From: an uncultured Bacillota bacterium
Lineage (GTDB): Bacteria; Bacillota; UBA994; UBA5500
Assembly: GCA_937874815.1 (NCBI GenBank)
Contig: CALNBW010000156.1
Location: forward strand, 1-14,011
Reading direction: 5' to 3'
DNA: 14,011 nt
The position numbers and the translations under genes were made by a program. The notes beneath the pieces were generated by a model, which saw only the letters and a program-made list of their open reading frames with translations, was not told the origin of the DNA and searched no databases. Shown here in pieces: positions 8,029-14,011 of this stretch (positions are counted from its first letter, which is position 1; every line of letters starts with the position of its first letter).

Positions 8029-9048
8029 ATGAAGAAAATAGCAAGTTATTTACCCGGTTTTGGTCTGGCTGTAGTGATCGCTGTATGTGCAAGATGGCTA
8101 GAATCCTTACTACCCGTAGCGTTCGTTGGGGAGTCGGTTATTGCGCTATTCATTGGCATGCTAGTCAACCACTTAATGAAGCCAGGCCAGAGGGTAGAAG
8201 CGGGGCTACAGTTCACTTCCAAAAAGGTACTTAAGTTCTCCATCATCATGCTCGGTGCATCTTTAAGCATCGGTACTATTCTGGACGTTGGCCGCCTATC
8301 GCTAACCGTTATGCTATTTACACTGATCACCTGTTTTGGCGGTGGTTATTTCATCGGGAAATGGCTCGGCCTAGATTGGAAGCTTTCCAGCATGATTTCT
8401 GCTGGCACTGGCATCTGCGGGGGCTCGGCTATAGCTGCGATGGCTCCAGTTATTGAAGCAGAAGATAAAGACATTGCTTACGCCATATCGGCCACCTTCT
8501 TATTTGATATAGCTATGATAGTGTTGTTCCCCATCGCGGGACGCATGATGGGGTTAAGTGATATGGCCTACGGGCTCTGGGCTGGCACTGCCGTGAATGA
8601 TACTTCCAGTGTAGTTGCCGCCGGATATGCCTTTAGCGAAGCAGCTGGGGCCTTTGCCACCATGGTAAAACTAACCCGAACCCTCTCCATCATCCCGACT
8701 GTGCTGATTTTCTCCCTAATCAATGCGCGCATTAAAGCTAAAAACCCAGATGGAAAGCCTGTAGCCCAGCAGAAAGTTAAGATTGCCACATTGTTCCCGT
8801 GGTTTATATTAGCGTTCGTCGGGATGTCTTTGCTAAACAGCGTGGGCTTACTCTCTGTTGCCGTTTCCACAGGGTTGAAAAATGTAAGCAAGTTCTTCAT
8901 GGTAGCTGCCCTTGCGGCCATCGGTATGAACACTGATTTTAACGAGATGAAGGAATCAGGCATTAACCCTATGATCCATGGTTTTATCATATCCGCTTTG
9001 GTGGTTGTCGTGGCCCTTGGGGTGGAGTACTTTATGGGATTAATCTAA
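8029..9048 (+). CDS. YeiH-family (UPF0324) putative sulfite/sulfate exporter
   Basis: Polytopic inner-membrane protein, 339 residues, with about ten hydrophobic segments spread over its length. Family hallmarks are LIFIGMLVNHL-like sequence near 40-49, GASLSIGTIL (76-85), the strongly conserved GTGICGGSAIAA (127-138), GTAVNDTSSVVAAG (186-199) and AIGMNTDF (297-304). YeiH-family proteins are annotated as putative sulfate exporters, and genetic context in several bacteria links them to sulfite or sulfonate metabolism; the transported species is not proven. The start is set by AGGAGG at 8017-8022, 6 bases before the ATG. The gene stands alone and diverges from the LysR regulator. In this setting it may expel sulfite or sulfate released during breakdown of sulfur-containing compounds; that is inference. 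Confidence 0.9.
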   Translation: MKKIASYLPGFGLAVVIAVCARWLESLLPVAFVGESVIALFIGMLVNHLMKPGQRVEAGLQFTSKKVLKFSIIMLGASLSIGTILDVGRLSLTVMLFTLITCFGGGYFIGKWLGLDWKLSSMISAGTGICGGSAIAAMAPVIEAEDKDIAYAISATFLFDIAMIVLFPIAGRMMGLSDMAYGLWAGTAVNDTSSVVAAGYAFSEAAGAFATMVKLTRTLSIIPTVLIFSLINARIKAKNPDGKPVAQQKVKIATLFPWFILAFVGMSLLNSVGLLSVAVSTGLKNVSKFFMVAALAAIGMNTDFNEMKESGINPMIHGFIISALVVVVALGVEYFMGLI

Positions 9049-9072
9049 GGTAGTAGAGGCTCGCAACTACTT

Positions 9073-9110
9073 CAAAAAAGAAAACGACCCTAGTCTGTGT
9101 ATTAGGATCG
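9073..9110 (-). terminator. candidate terminator for the minus-strand coiled-coil gene
   Basis: CGACCCTA (9085-9092) can pair with TAGGATCG (9103-9110) with one mismatch and a 10-base loop. On the minus strand the stem is followed by TTTTCTTTTTTG (complement of 9073-9084), a good U tract. It lies about 110 bases beyond the stop of the 80-residue gene. Confidence 0.55.
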
Positions 9111-9218
9111 AGGCAGGGTAGGCTTCTATTGCGTTATTGAACTAGCCAGATATCAGTGATCAACGAGGACAGTGCTCTCTTTAGGCGTTTCTGACCGTAA
9201 CTATTTGCTCTACGGTAA

Positions 9219-9461
9219 CTATGCGCCCGGGGCGCTGTCTTTTTGATGCTCTAACGCCGCGAACTTCTCTCTGTTTTCCTGTGTCAGTGCCATGAATAAT
9301 TCCTTCAACTCCGTCTGCGCCTTCAACAATACGGCTTCCGAACTAGCCGCCATCTCTTTAGATTTTTGCACCATCTCAGTCGCATCCGCGATTTTGGCAC
9401 TGATGCTGACAATTGACTGCGCCAGCCATTTGTCCTGCAGACCGGTAGAGTATGATCCCAT
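9219..9461 (-). CDS. small predicted coiled-coil protein, function unknown
   Basis: An 80-residue protein I do not recognise. Support for it being real comes from an excellent ribosome site (AAGGAGG, 6 bases before the ATG), a good promoter upstream, and divergent pairing with a regulator gene. After a short polar start (MGSYSTGLQDKW) almost the whole chain is predicted helical and amphipathic. Heptad-like hydrophobic positions run from about 15 to 70 (SIVSISAKIADATEMVQKSK, then SSEAVLLKAQTELKELFMAL). It has no signal peptide, membrane helix or cysteine. It could be a structural or partner-binding coiled coil, or an antitoxin-like or phage-derived small protein; nothing in the sequence decides. 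Its last codons contain a GC-rich hairpin that reads as a possible terminator in the opposite direction. Confidence 0.7.
   Translation of the reverse strand: MGSYSTGLQDKWLAQSIVSISAKIADATEMVQKSKEMAASSEAVLLKAQTELKELFMALTQENREKFAALEHQKDSAPGA
9223..9245 (+). terminator. weak candidate terminator facing the YeiH-family gene
   Basis: GCGCC (9223-9227) and GGCGC (9231-9235) form a short GC-rich hairpin followed by TGTCTTTTT. Read on the plus strand it could end transcripts coming from the YeiH-family gene, although it lies within the last codons of the converging coiled-coil gene. The stem is only 5 bp, so this may be chance. Confidence 0.3.
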
Positions 9462-9507
9462 GCATATCCTCCTTACAGCACGCTATAGAGGGAATGTACT
9501 ATAGACA

Positions 9508-9536
9508 AGTCTAAGGGAATATCCCTTAGAAGTCAA
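9508..9536 (-). promoter_or_regulatory. predicted sigma-A promoter of the coiled-coil gene
   Basis: On the minus strand, TTGACT (9536-9531, 5 of 6 to consensus) and TAGACT (9513-9508) are separated by the optimal 17 bases. Transcription should start near 9501 and leave a leader of about 40 bases before the ATG at 9461. The spacer is filled by the 9+9 palindrome described separately. Confidence 0.65.
9510..9530. promoter_or_regulatory. palindromic operator candidate for the XRE regulator
   Basis: TCTAAGGGA (9510-9518) and TCCCTTAGA (9522-9530) are perfect inverted repeats around the spacer ATA. The palindrome fills the -35/-10 spacer of the coiled-coil promoter and covers four bases of its -10 box. 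Protein bound here would block that promoter. The adjacent XRE-type protein is the obvious candidate ligand; binding is inferred. Confidence 0.65.
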
Positions 9537-9580
9537 CAAGGGTGATTCTCTTAAGACATACTTGTTTAGAGGTGATCACC

Positions 9581-9811
9581 GTGTATGAGAGAATCCGTAA
9601 TCTGCGGGACGATAAGGATTTGACCCAAGCGCAGATGGCTGAGTATCTGAAAATACACCAGACAACCTATTCGGATTACGAGCTTGGGAAGCTAAACATC
9701 CCAGTGTCTGTGTTGGGCAAGATCGCTGTCCTGTTCGAAACCAGTGTCGACTATCTCATCAACCAAACCGATGAAAAGAAACCTTATCCGCGCAGCAAAG
9801 GCAAGAAATAG
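9581..9811 (+). CDS. XRE-family helix-turn-helix transcriptional regulator
   Basis: Small DNA-binding protein, 76 residues, consisting of a single HTH_3/Cro-C1 domain. The sequence runs MYERIRNLRDDKDLTQAQMA, then EYLKIHQTTYSDYELGKLNI, with the recognition helix around TTYSDYELG and the usual SVDYLI end of the fold. It finishes with a short basic tail (KKPYPRSKGKK). I chose GTG at 9581 because AGAGGTG lies 6 bases upstream and the domain starts there in homologues. An upstream in-frame GTG at 9542 would add 13 residues that do not belong to the fold. It diverges from the coiled-coil gene across 119 bases holding a perfect palindrome, so it most likely represses that gene. The TAG stop codon is the first triplet of a repeat. 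Confidence 0.88.
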   Translation: MYERIRNLRDDKDLTQAQMAEYLKIHQTTYSDYELGKLNIPVSVLGKIAVLFETSVDYLINQTDEKKPYPRSKGKK

Positions 9812-9841
9812 GACAGGGGACGGAGTTTTGTCCTGCAAAAA
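9809..9841 (+). repeat. stop-codon-anchored repeat, copy 3 (most intact hairpin)
   Basis: The element starts at the TAG stop codon of the XRE gene and reads TAG-GACAGGGGACGGAG, then TTTTGTCCTGCAAAAA. GGACA near its left end can pair with TGTCC about 12 bases further on, giving an imperfect hairpin. This resembles REP-type palindromes, often rich in GGGGACGG and TTTTGTCC, that occur in clostridial genomes. It matches copy 2 at about 31 of 33 positions and copy 1 at about 24 of 33. Confidence 0.85.
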
Positions 9842-9885
9842 CTTACCAAGTGATGTTGAGCACCATAGGCATAGAATTGAGAAAG

Positions 9886-9921
9886 CAAAAGAACCAGCCG
9901 CTTATGTAGCTGGTTCTTTTG
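9886..9921. terminator. bidirectional intrinsic terminator between XRE and RpiR genes
   Basis: CAAAAGAACCAGC (9886-9898) and GCTGGTTCTTTTG (9909-9921) form a perfect 13-bp stem with a 10-base loop. The A/T-rich base supplies a U tract on either strand. It ends the XRE transcript on the plus strand and the RpiR transcript (stop at 10000) on the minus strand. Confidence 0.88.
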
Positions 9922-9999
9922 TTTCGGTTCATAGCGGGCTAATGGCCCAAATTGATCAGTAGCATTTTACAGTAGCGGCAGTCGAGGTAGCGAAGTCAG

Positions 10000-10887
10000 T
10001 CATCTAATGAGGCTATTTCTGTCGCTTCCTGTTTCCTGGTATAGCTTGCCCTTCTGCTGAAGATATCGTGATACCTCACTAATTGACTGACGCCTCTCGG
10101 TGTAGTCGTCTTTCAGTTCAATAGCAAGAGCTGATACGAGAATATTGGCTAGAGCAATCGGAGCAGTGATCGAATTGTAAAATACAGATGATTCAGTGGC
10201 GCAGGCAAATGCTACGCTCGCGTTTCTTCCGATAGGAGAAGTTACCCGGTCTGTAAAGCAGATCACTTTGTAGTCATTTTCATGTAGATATTCCACCAGC
10301 GGTATGATGCGCCGGGTGTATTTTGGGAAAGAAACAACAATGAAAATGTCGCTTTTCTGTGTATATAGCAATTGGGCGGAGATGGTATCGTAAGAACTCA
10401 AGTCAAACACAGCTACATCAAGCCCCAAGTGCCTTAACCTGAGGCCGATAAAATCGGTAACAATTTTGGAGATATTATCTCCCACCATGAAAATGCGCGT
10501 ACTCTGTTTGATCAGGGTAAGTGCCGCCTTTAGGTCATTATCATTCAATAGCTTAAGGGTCTGTTCAATAGTGTCCTGATCCTGTTGCATGATCTGTGTG
10601 AATCCATCTTCGCGCAAATTTTCAATGGCCGTAGCAATCTTTTCGCTAGGCGAAAGTCTGCTGCTAATATAGCGCTGTAGTTCATTCTTGAGGTCCGTAT
10701 AATTTTCGCAGCCAATTGCGCGAGTGAATTTGATGATGGTGACTTCCGAGGCGGACACCTCTTCGCTGAGGTCCTTCAAAGAAAGAAAGCAGGCTCTATC
10801 GGTGTTTTGCAGCAAGAAATCTGCTATCCGTCTTTGAGTACGGCTAAACTTAGGGTAGTTTTCTTGGATTCTTTCAATTACGTTCAT
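10000..10887 (-). CDS. RpiR/MurR-family transcriptional regulator (HTH plus SIS domain)
   Basis: Transcriptional regulator of 295 residues, the normal length of the family. The N-terminal HTH_6 domain spans about 1-77 (MNVIERIQENYPKFSRTQRR, then LSLKDLSEEVSASEVTIIKF around 36-55). It is followed by a SIS sugar-phosphate-binding domain at about 118-255 (STRIFMVGDNISKIVTDFIG; SDIFIVVSFPKYTRRIIPLV). Family members usually sense phosphorylated sugars or amino sugars and act as repressors or activators. I chose ATG at 10887-10885: it gives the family's standard MNVIERI start and has GAGGAG 8 bases upstream; an in-frame start at 10908 would add 7 residues. It lies 45 bases behind the small membrane-protein gene and close to the divergent OppA operon, which it may regulate. 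Confidence 0.92.
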   Translation of the reverse strand: MNVIERIQENYPKFSRTQRRIADFLLQNTDRACFLSLKDLSEEVSASEVTIIKFTRAIGCENYTDLKNELQRYISSRLSPSEKIATAIENLREDGFTQIMQQDQDTIEQTLKLLNDNDLKAALTLIKQSTRIFMVGDNISKIVTDFIGLRLRHLGLDVAVFDLSSYDTISAQLLYTQKSDIFIVVSFPKYTRRIIPLVEYLHENDYKVICFTDRVTSPIGRNASVAFACATESSVFYNSITAPIALANILVSALAIELKDDYTERRQSISEVSRYLQQKGKLYQETGSDRNSLIR

Positions 10888-10932
10888 TAGAACGACTCCT
10901 CTCAACAATGGTCTGGTGAGTGTAGAATGCAG

Positions 10933-11313
10933 CTAATGACGACCGCCGAGTGCAGTGATTAGCGAAAAAGAGAGCAGAAAAGCAGCAGTTAGAAGCATGC
11001 TGGTGTAGGGTCTAGCGTAGGCATTTTGCTCTTTATATGCGATGAAACTGCCATGTTTTGATTGCTCGGTGGAGGCTCTTTGTGGCGCTGTGATGATTTC
11101 CCATAATCTTCTGGTTCCACAAATGGTTGAATCAAAGAACCCCATGTGCCGGGTAAGCCGAAAAAGGCCTATGCACAAATAAACCAGACCGATGATAGCA
11201 GAAGCATCAGATAAGGTGCGGGTAGTACATGGCCCTTTCTGATAAAAGCAGTACACGCCTAGTAATAGCATTGCTACCGCCAGATCTCTTAGCACACTTC
11301 TTAAGCGCACCAT
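10933..11313 (-). CDS. small membrane protein, probably DUF3899 family
   Basis: A 126-residue protein with three predicted membrane helices at about 9-24, 36-53 and 104-121. The segment SDASAIIGLVYLCIGLFRLT followed by GFFDS (58-62) resembles the DUF3899 family, whose members are short three-helix proteins of unknown function in Firmicutes. The assignment rests on recall of that pattern, not a search. Between helices 2 and 3 lies a soluble loop of about 45 residues rich in charged residues. The start is well supported by AAGGAGG 8 bases upstream. It precedes the RpiR gene on the same strand by 45 bases, so the two probably share a transcript, and both diverge from the OppA-like gene. No role can be assigned. 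Confidence 0.75.
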   Translation of the reverse strand: MVRLRSVLRDLAVAMLLLGVYCFYQKGPCTTRTLSDASAIIGLVYLCIGLFRLTRHMGFFDSTICGTRRLWEIITAPQRASTEQSKHGSFIAYKEQNAYARPYTSMLLTAAFLLSFSLITALGGRH

Positions 11314-11407
11314 AATTACCGCCTCCTTCTACATATCAATGATACCATCAATTGCAATATGGCGAAACTATATCCCCGGATAAATTATTTTCCCCAAACT
11401 GTAGTTT

Positions 11408-11435
11408 TTGCTTCTCTTTTGCTGCTGTCTATACT
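11408..11435 (+). promoter_or_regulatory. candidate sigma-A promoter of the second peptide-importer operon
   Basis: TTGCTT (11408-11413) and TATACT (11430-11435) are separated by 16 bases and lie about 48 bases before the OppA-like start. TATACT is repeated at once at 11435-11440, giving an alternative -10. Upstream, around 11345-11362, is a short symmetric ATTGCAAT that might be part of an operator for the divergent RpiR regulator; this is only suggestive. Confidence 0.55.
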
Positions 11436-11482
11436 ATACTACTGTTAACGGAATGTAATCTTTAATTTGAGGAGGCGCGGTG

Positions 11483-13252
11483 ATGAAAAAAACATGGGCG
11501 TTACTTTTGGTTCTATCATTCCTAGCGGCTATTGTAGTTGGTTGTAAACCTACTACTGGCCCAAGCGCTGGCATGGAGCAACCCACTGACGAAGGTGTTG
11601 GCATCCTGAAGAACAGTTCTGCGACAGCAGCCAGTATCATTAACCCTCATGAAGCTGGCACGACCAACGATAAGGAGATTCTAGGTTATACACAGGGTCA
11701 ACTTTATCGACTGTTTCCCGATGAAGAAGGCATGAATGCGATTATTAAGGGGGAACTGGCAGAGGGGCCCCCTGTGCAGGTAGACGAGGGGGGGAGGGTT
11801 TGGCAGATTAGGGTTAAAGAAAACGCCAAATGGGAAAACGGAGAGCCCCTGACGGCTGACGATTTCATCTACTCCTGGCAGATGCTACTCGACCCATTGC
11901 TGCTAAACCAGTATGGGGGCACTTTTGCAGAGAGCTTTATCAAGATTTCTAATGCCCTGGCCTATTTTCGGCAAGCTTCTAGTGGTAAATCCGTTGATTG
12001 GTCGGAGGTCGGTATTAAGCAGCTTGATCAACATACCATTGAAATCCACACTGATGAGCGCAACACTGATTGGGAAGTCATGAATCACTTCATGCAGATA
12101 TTAGCGTCACCAGTCTATAAGCCTCTTTATGAGCAATGGATGAATGATGACAGAACTAGTACCCTTTATGGTACTGATGCAGAGAAATATATGGGCTGCG
12201 GAGCTTTTATCCTTACTGACTGGGTAAAAGAGAGCCTGCAAAAGTACAAGAAGAACCCGAACTACGTGTTCAAAGACCTGATCTGGCTTGCAGGTATCGA
12301 GACTCAGATTGTCAAGGACGCTGGTACTAGGCTGCAGATGTTCGAGAGAGGCGATCTGCATTACGTAGGCCTTTCAGCCGAAGCTCTAAGCAAATATAAG
12401 GAAGATCCTCGTCTTGGTGAGGAACCGTCGCTGACCGTAAGGCACATTGAAATCAATATGAACCACCCCCAGCAACCTATCTTAGGCAATGAGAACTTCC
12501 GCAAGGCTTTGTATTATGCGATTGATCGCGATACATATGCTAGGGTGGTGATGATGAAACCTGCCCCCTATGTGATGTCTAGTCGCAAAATTGCCGACAC
12601 GACTAACGGTATTCCTTTTAGGGATCTGGATATTGCTAAGTCTTATTTGCCCGAGAATAACGGGTACGATAAGGAGTTGGCCAAACAGCTCTTTGACTTG
12701 GCAATGCAGGAAGAGGGGTTGGATAAGGTCACGCTTACTCTCAATTACAACGAAACTCGTCCAGATACAAGAGTGGTTTCAGAGTTGATGCAGAAAGATC
12801 TGCCTGCCATCTTTGGTGAGGATAGATTTGAGCTAAAGCTAAAGCAGCTGCCGACAAGTGATCAGCTCTTTGATGCTATGCGCAGTTATCCTAATAACCC
12901 TTCCACCTATGAATTGTCTTGGGCGGGTTGGGGCCATAGCGCAGCAGAATTCACACCTTGGAAGAGCTTTGTCGTCTATACGAGTACTTACGATCGGAAA
13001 AACGCCCCTATCTATGATGCTGAACTTGATGCGCTTTATGCCGAAGTCAGCGGCGAAGAAGCCCGTTTTGACCTAGACAAGAGCATTAAACTAACGGCTG
13101 AGCTTGAGAGGCTAGTATTGGAGCATGTCTACGAGATTCCTGTCTATGAACAAACCAACCGCACCCTTATTTCCGATCGCCTGGAACTGCAGACGAAACG
13201 CTGGATGAGCAGCGTAGGCTATGGATTCCGCTACGCTAAGATAGTTGAGTAA
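11483..13252 (+). CDS. oligopeptide ABC transporter substrate-binding lipoprotein, OppA-like (SBP_bac_5)
   Basis: Complete extracytoplasmic peptide-binding lipoprotein of 589 residues, on the long side for the family. The N-terminus is a lipoprotein signal: MKK, a hydrophobic core (WALLLVLSFLAAIVV), then lipobox VVGC with the lipidated cysteine at C21. The mature protein carries the SBP_bac_5 hallmarks IRVKENAKWENGEPLTADDF followed by YSWQMLLDP near 110-140, and FRKALYYAIDRDTYARVV in the second lobe. A near-C-terminal EIPVYEQTNRTLIS block is also typical of OppA. I chose the ATG at 11483, 7 bases after GAGGAGG; the overlapping GTG at 11480 is only 4 bases from it. A permease gene follows after 137 bases containing a hairpin. 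It is not closely similar by eye to the binding protein at the left edge, suggesting a different peptide range. Confidence 0.94.
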   Translation: MKKTWALLLVLSFLAAIVVGCKPTTGPSAGMEQPTDEGVGILKNSSATAASIINPHEAGTTNDKEILGYTQGQLYRLFPDEEGMNAIIKGELAEGPPVQVDEGGRVWQIRVKENAKWENGEPLTADDFIYSWQMLLDPLLLNQYGGTFAESFIKISNALAYFRQASSGKSVDWSEVGIKQLDQHTIEIHTDERNTDWEVMNHFMQILASPVYKPLYEQWMNDDRTSTLYGTDAEKYMGCGAFILTDWVKESLQKYKKNPNYVFKDLIWLAGIETQIVKDAGTRLQMFERGDLHYVGLSAEALSKYKEDPRLGEEPSLTVRHIEINMNHPQQPILGNENFRKALYYAIDRDTYARVVMMKPAPYVMSSRKIADTTNGIPFRDLDIAKSYLPENNGYDKELAKQLFDLAMQEEGLDKVTLTLNYNETRPDTRVVSELMQKDLPAIFGEDRFELKLKQLPTSDQLFDAMRSYPNNPSTYELSWAGWGHSAAEFTPWKSFVVYTSTYDRKNAPIYDAELDALYAEVSGEEARFDLDKSIKLTAELERLVLEHVYEIPVYEQTNRTLISDRLELQTKRWMSSVGYGFRYAKIVE

Positions 13253-13298
13253 TTCAGCTTAGACAAGCTCTGACATTCTCACATGGGCTTGGCGACTT

Positions 13299-13331
13299 GA
13301 TAGTCTGTTAGGTCAGGCCTAGCAGACTATC
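13299..13331 (+). terminator. intergenic hairpin between OppA-like and permease genes (attenuator or mRNA stabiliser)
   Basis: GATAGTCTG (13299-13307) and CAGACTATC (13323-13331) form a perfect 9-bp stem. A further TAGG (13309-13312) with CCTA (13318-13321) extends it past one mismatched pair, leaving a 5-base loop. The following sequence, TACTCGTTT, is only weakly U-rich, so partial termination or 3'-end protection of the binding-protein mRNA is more likely than full termination. Confidence 0.65.
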
Positions 13332-13389
13332 TACTCGTTTGCGCCAGCTTTTGTTCGCACACTGTGTATAGAAGGGAGGGGGCAACCGC

Positions 13390-14011
13390 ATGAGTCGTTA
13401 CATTTTCAGCCGAATCGTAGCCATGCTAATAACGCTCTTCATCATAATGACAATTGCTTTTGTTGTCATTAGGATGATGCCGGGAAGCGTTTTTGCCGAT
13501 CAAGAGATGCCTCTAGAAATCATCCGGATACTTAATGACAAGTATCATCTAAATGAGCCAATCATAGTCCAATATGGCTATTTCCTGAAGAATGTACTGC
13601 TACATGGAGATTTTGGTACCTCAATCAAGATTGAACCATGTGTTCCTGTCTTCAACTTGCTCCGCACCAGAATTCCTGTGTCTATGTCCCTAAACATTTT
13701 TTCGCTGTTGCTTTCACTGCCGGTAGGGATCGCCGCGGGAGTATTGGCTGCCATTAAGAAAAATACCTGGGTCGACTACGTTGTTTCGGTGCTGGTCGTA
13801 ATCTGCATTTCCGTACCATCATTTGTTTTTGCTTCCCTGCTGCAGTACTTCATAGCTTTTAAACTGGGGTGGGTGCCAATTGTCTATCAAGTGACTGCTG
13901 TTGGGGTACATAAGTTCGCTTCTATGTTATTGCCTGTCTTGGCCCTGTCGTTTGGGCCGATTGCCCGGGTAACTCGCTACCTAAGAGCTGAGCTAGCAGA
14001 GAACCTCAGCC
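13390..14011 (+). CDS. peptide ABC transporter permease, DppB/OppB type, N-terminal part
   Basis: The first 207 residues of a membrane subunit of the second peptide importer; the gene continues past the window. The start MSRYIFSRIVAMLITLFIIM is the characteristic first helix of DppB/OppB. It is followed by RMMPGSVF, then LNEPIIVQYGYFLKNVLLHG and DFGTS in the periplasmic loop, matching the conserved LGLD.P...QY and GDFGTS motifs. Later helices contain LLSLPVGIAAGVLAAIKKNT and VPSFVFASLLQYFIAFKLGW. The window ends inside the segment RVTRYLRAELAENLS, just at the beginning of the cytoplasmic EAA loop. Translation starts at ATG 13390 behind a strong GGGAGGGGG. No frameshift is seen. Confidence 0.92.
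   Translation, partial: MSRYIFSRIVAMLITLFIIMTIAFVVIRMMPGSVFADQEMPLEIIRILNDKYHLNEPIIVQYGYFLKNVLLHGDFGTSIKIEPCVPVFNLLRTRIPVSMSLNIFSLLLSLPVGIAAGVLAAIKKNTWVDYVVSVLVVICISVPSFVFASLLQYFIAFKLGWVPIVYQVTAVGVHKFASMLLPVLALSFGPIARVTRYLRAELAENLS

Noticed and set aside
8568..8990. 140-residue open frame on the minus strand
   Set aside because: It is fully antisense to the YeiH-family gene, whose conserved motifs establish the coding strand.
9195..9222. Direct repeat GTAACTAT (9197-9204 and 9215-9222) with flanking CCGTA/TACGG symmetry
   Set aside because: The units are only 8 bases, occur once, and have no clear relation to a promoter; chance is a sufficient explanation.
9292..9504. 70-residue open frame on the plus strand opposite the coiled-coil gene
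   Set aside because: The minus-strand frame has a strong AAGGAGG and a good promoter; the plus-strand frame has neither.
11345..11362. ATTGCAAT palindrome in the RpiR/OppA divergent region as an RpiR operator
   Set aside because: Only 8 symmetric bases and no second copy; too short to call as an operator, so only mentioned with the promoter.
1..14011. CRISPR array, tRNA, rRNA, riboswitch, T-box or transposase
   Set aside because: No regularly spaced repeats, no cloverleaf or T-box sequence, and no transposase or integrase reading frame could be found by reading both strands.

Overview
The window looks like chromosomal DNA of a Gram-positive, probably clostridial (Firmicutes) bacterium that imports peptides. 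The reasons are strong AGGAGG-type ribosome binding sites before almost every gene, a lipoprotein signal on the complete solute-binding protein, Clostridia-like versions of the Opp/Dpp, YeiH and RpiR families, moderate GC and tightly packed operons. No rRNA, tRNA, CRISPR array, transposase or phage gene was found. No stretch over 300 bases lacks a gene.

Left block (1-6840, + strand). This is one peptide ABC importer operon: the C-terminal part of a solute-binding protein, two permeases (DppB and DppC type), two ATPases (DppD and DppF type), and a 715-residue alpha/beta hydrolase of the CocE/X-Pro dipeptidyl-peptidase (S15) class with an extra N-terminal domain of about 165 residues. A strong hairpin separates the binding-protein gene from the permeases. 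The other junctions are overlaps or gaps of 12-16 bases, so import and intracellular hydrolysis are probably expressed together.

Middle block (6841-9999). A LysR regulator on the minus strand and a YeiH-family membrane protein on the plus strand diverge from a shared control region, the same arrangement as yeiE/yeiH, which suggests sulfite or sulfate export. Next comes a small module: an 80-residue predicted coiled-coil protein on the minus strand diverges from a 76-residue XRE-type helix-turn-helix protein. A perfect 9+9 palindrome lies inside the predicted promoter of the coiled-coil gene. Three copies of a roughly 33-base repeat also lie here. Each copy begins exactly at the TAG stop codon of a different gene (hydrolase, LysR, XRE), and this is the most unusual signal in the window.

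Right block (10000-14011). An RpiR/MurR-type regulator and a small membrane protein (probably DUF3899) are co-oriented on the minus strand. Divergent from them is a second oligopeptide importer, with a complete OppA-like lipoprotein, another intergenic hairpin, and the start of a DppB/OppB-type permease that runs off the window. The RpiR protein is a plausible regulator of this second importer.
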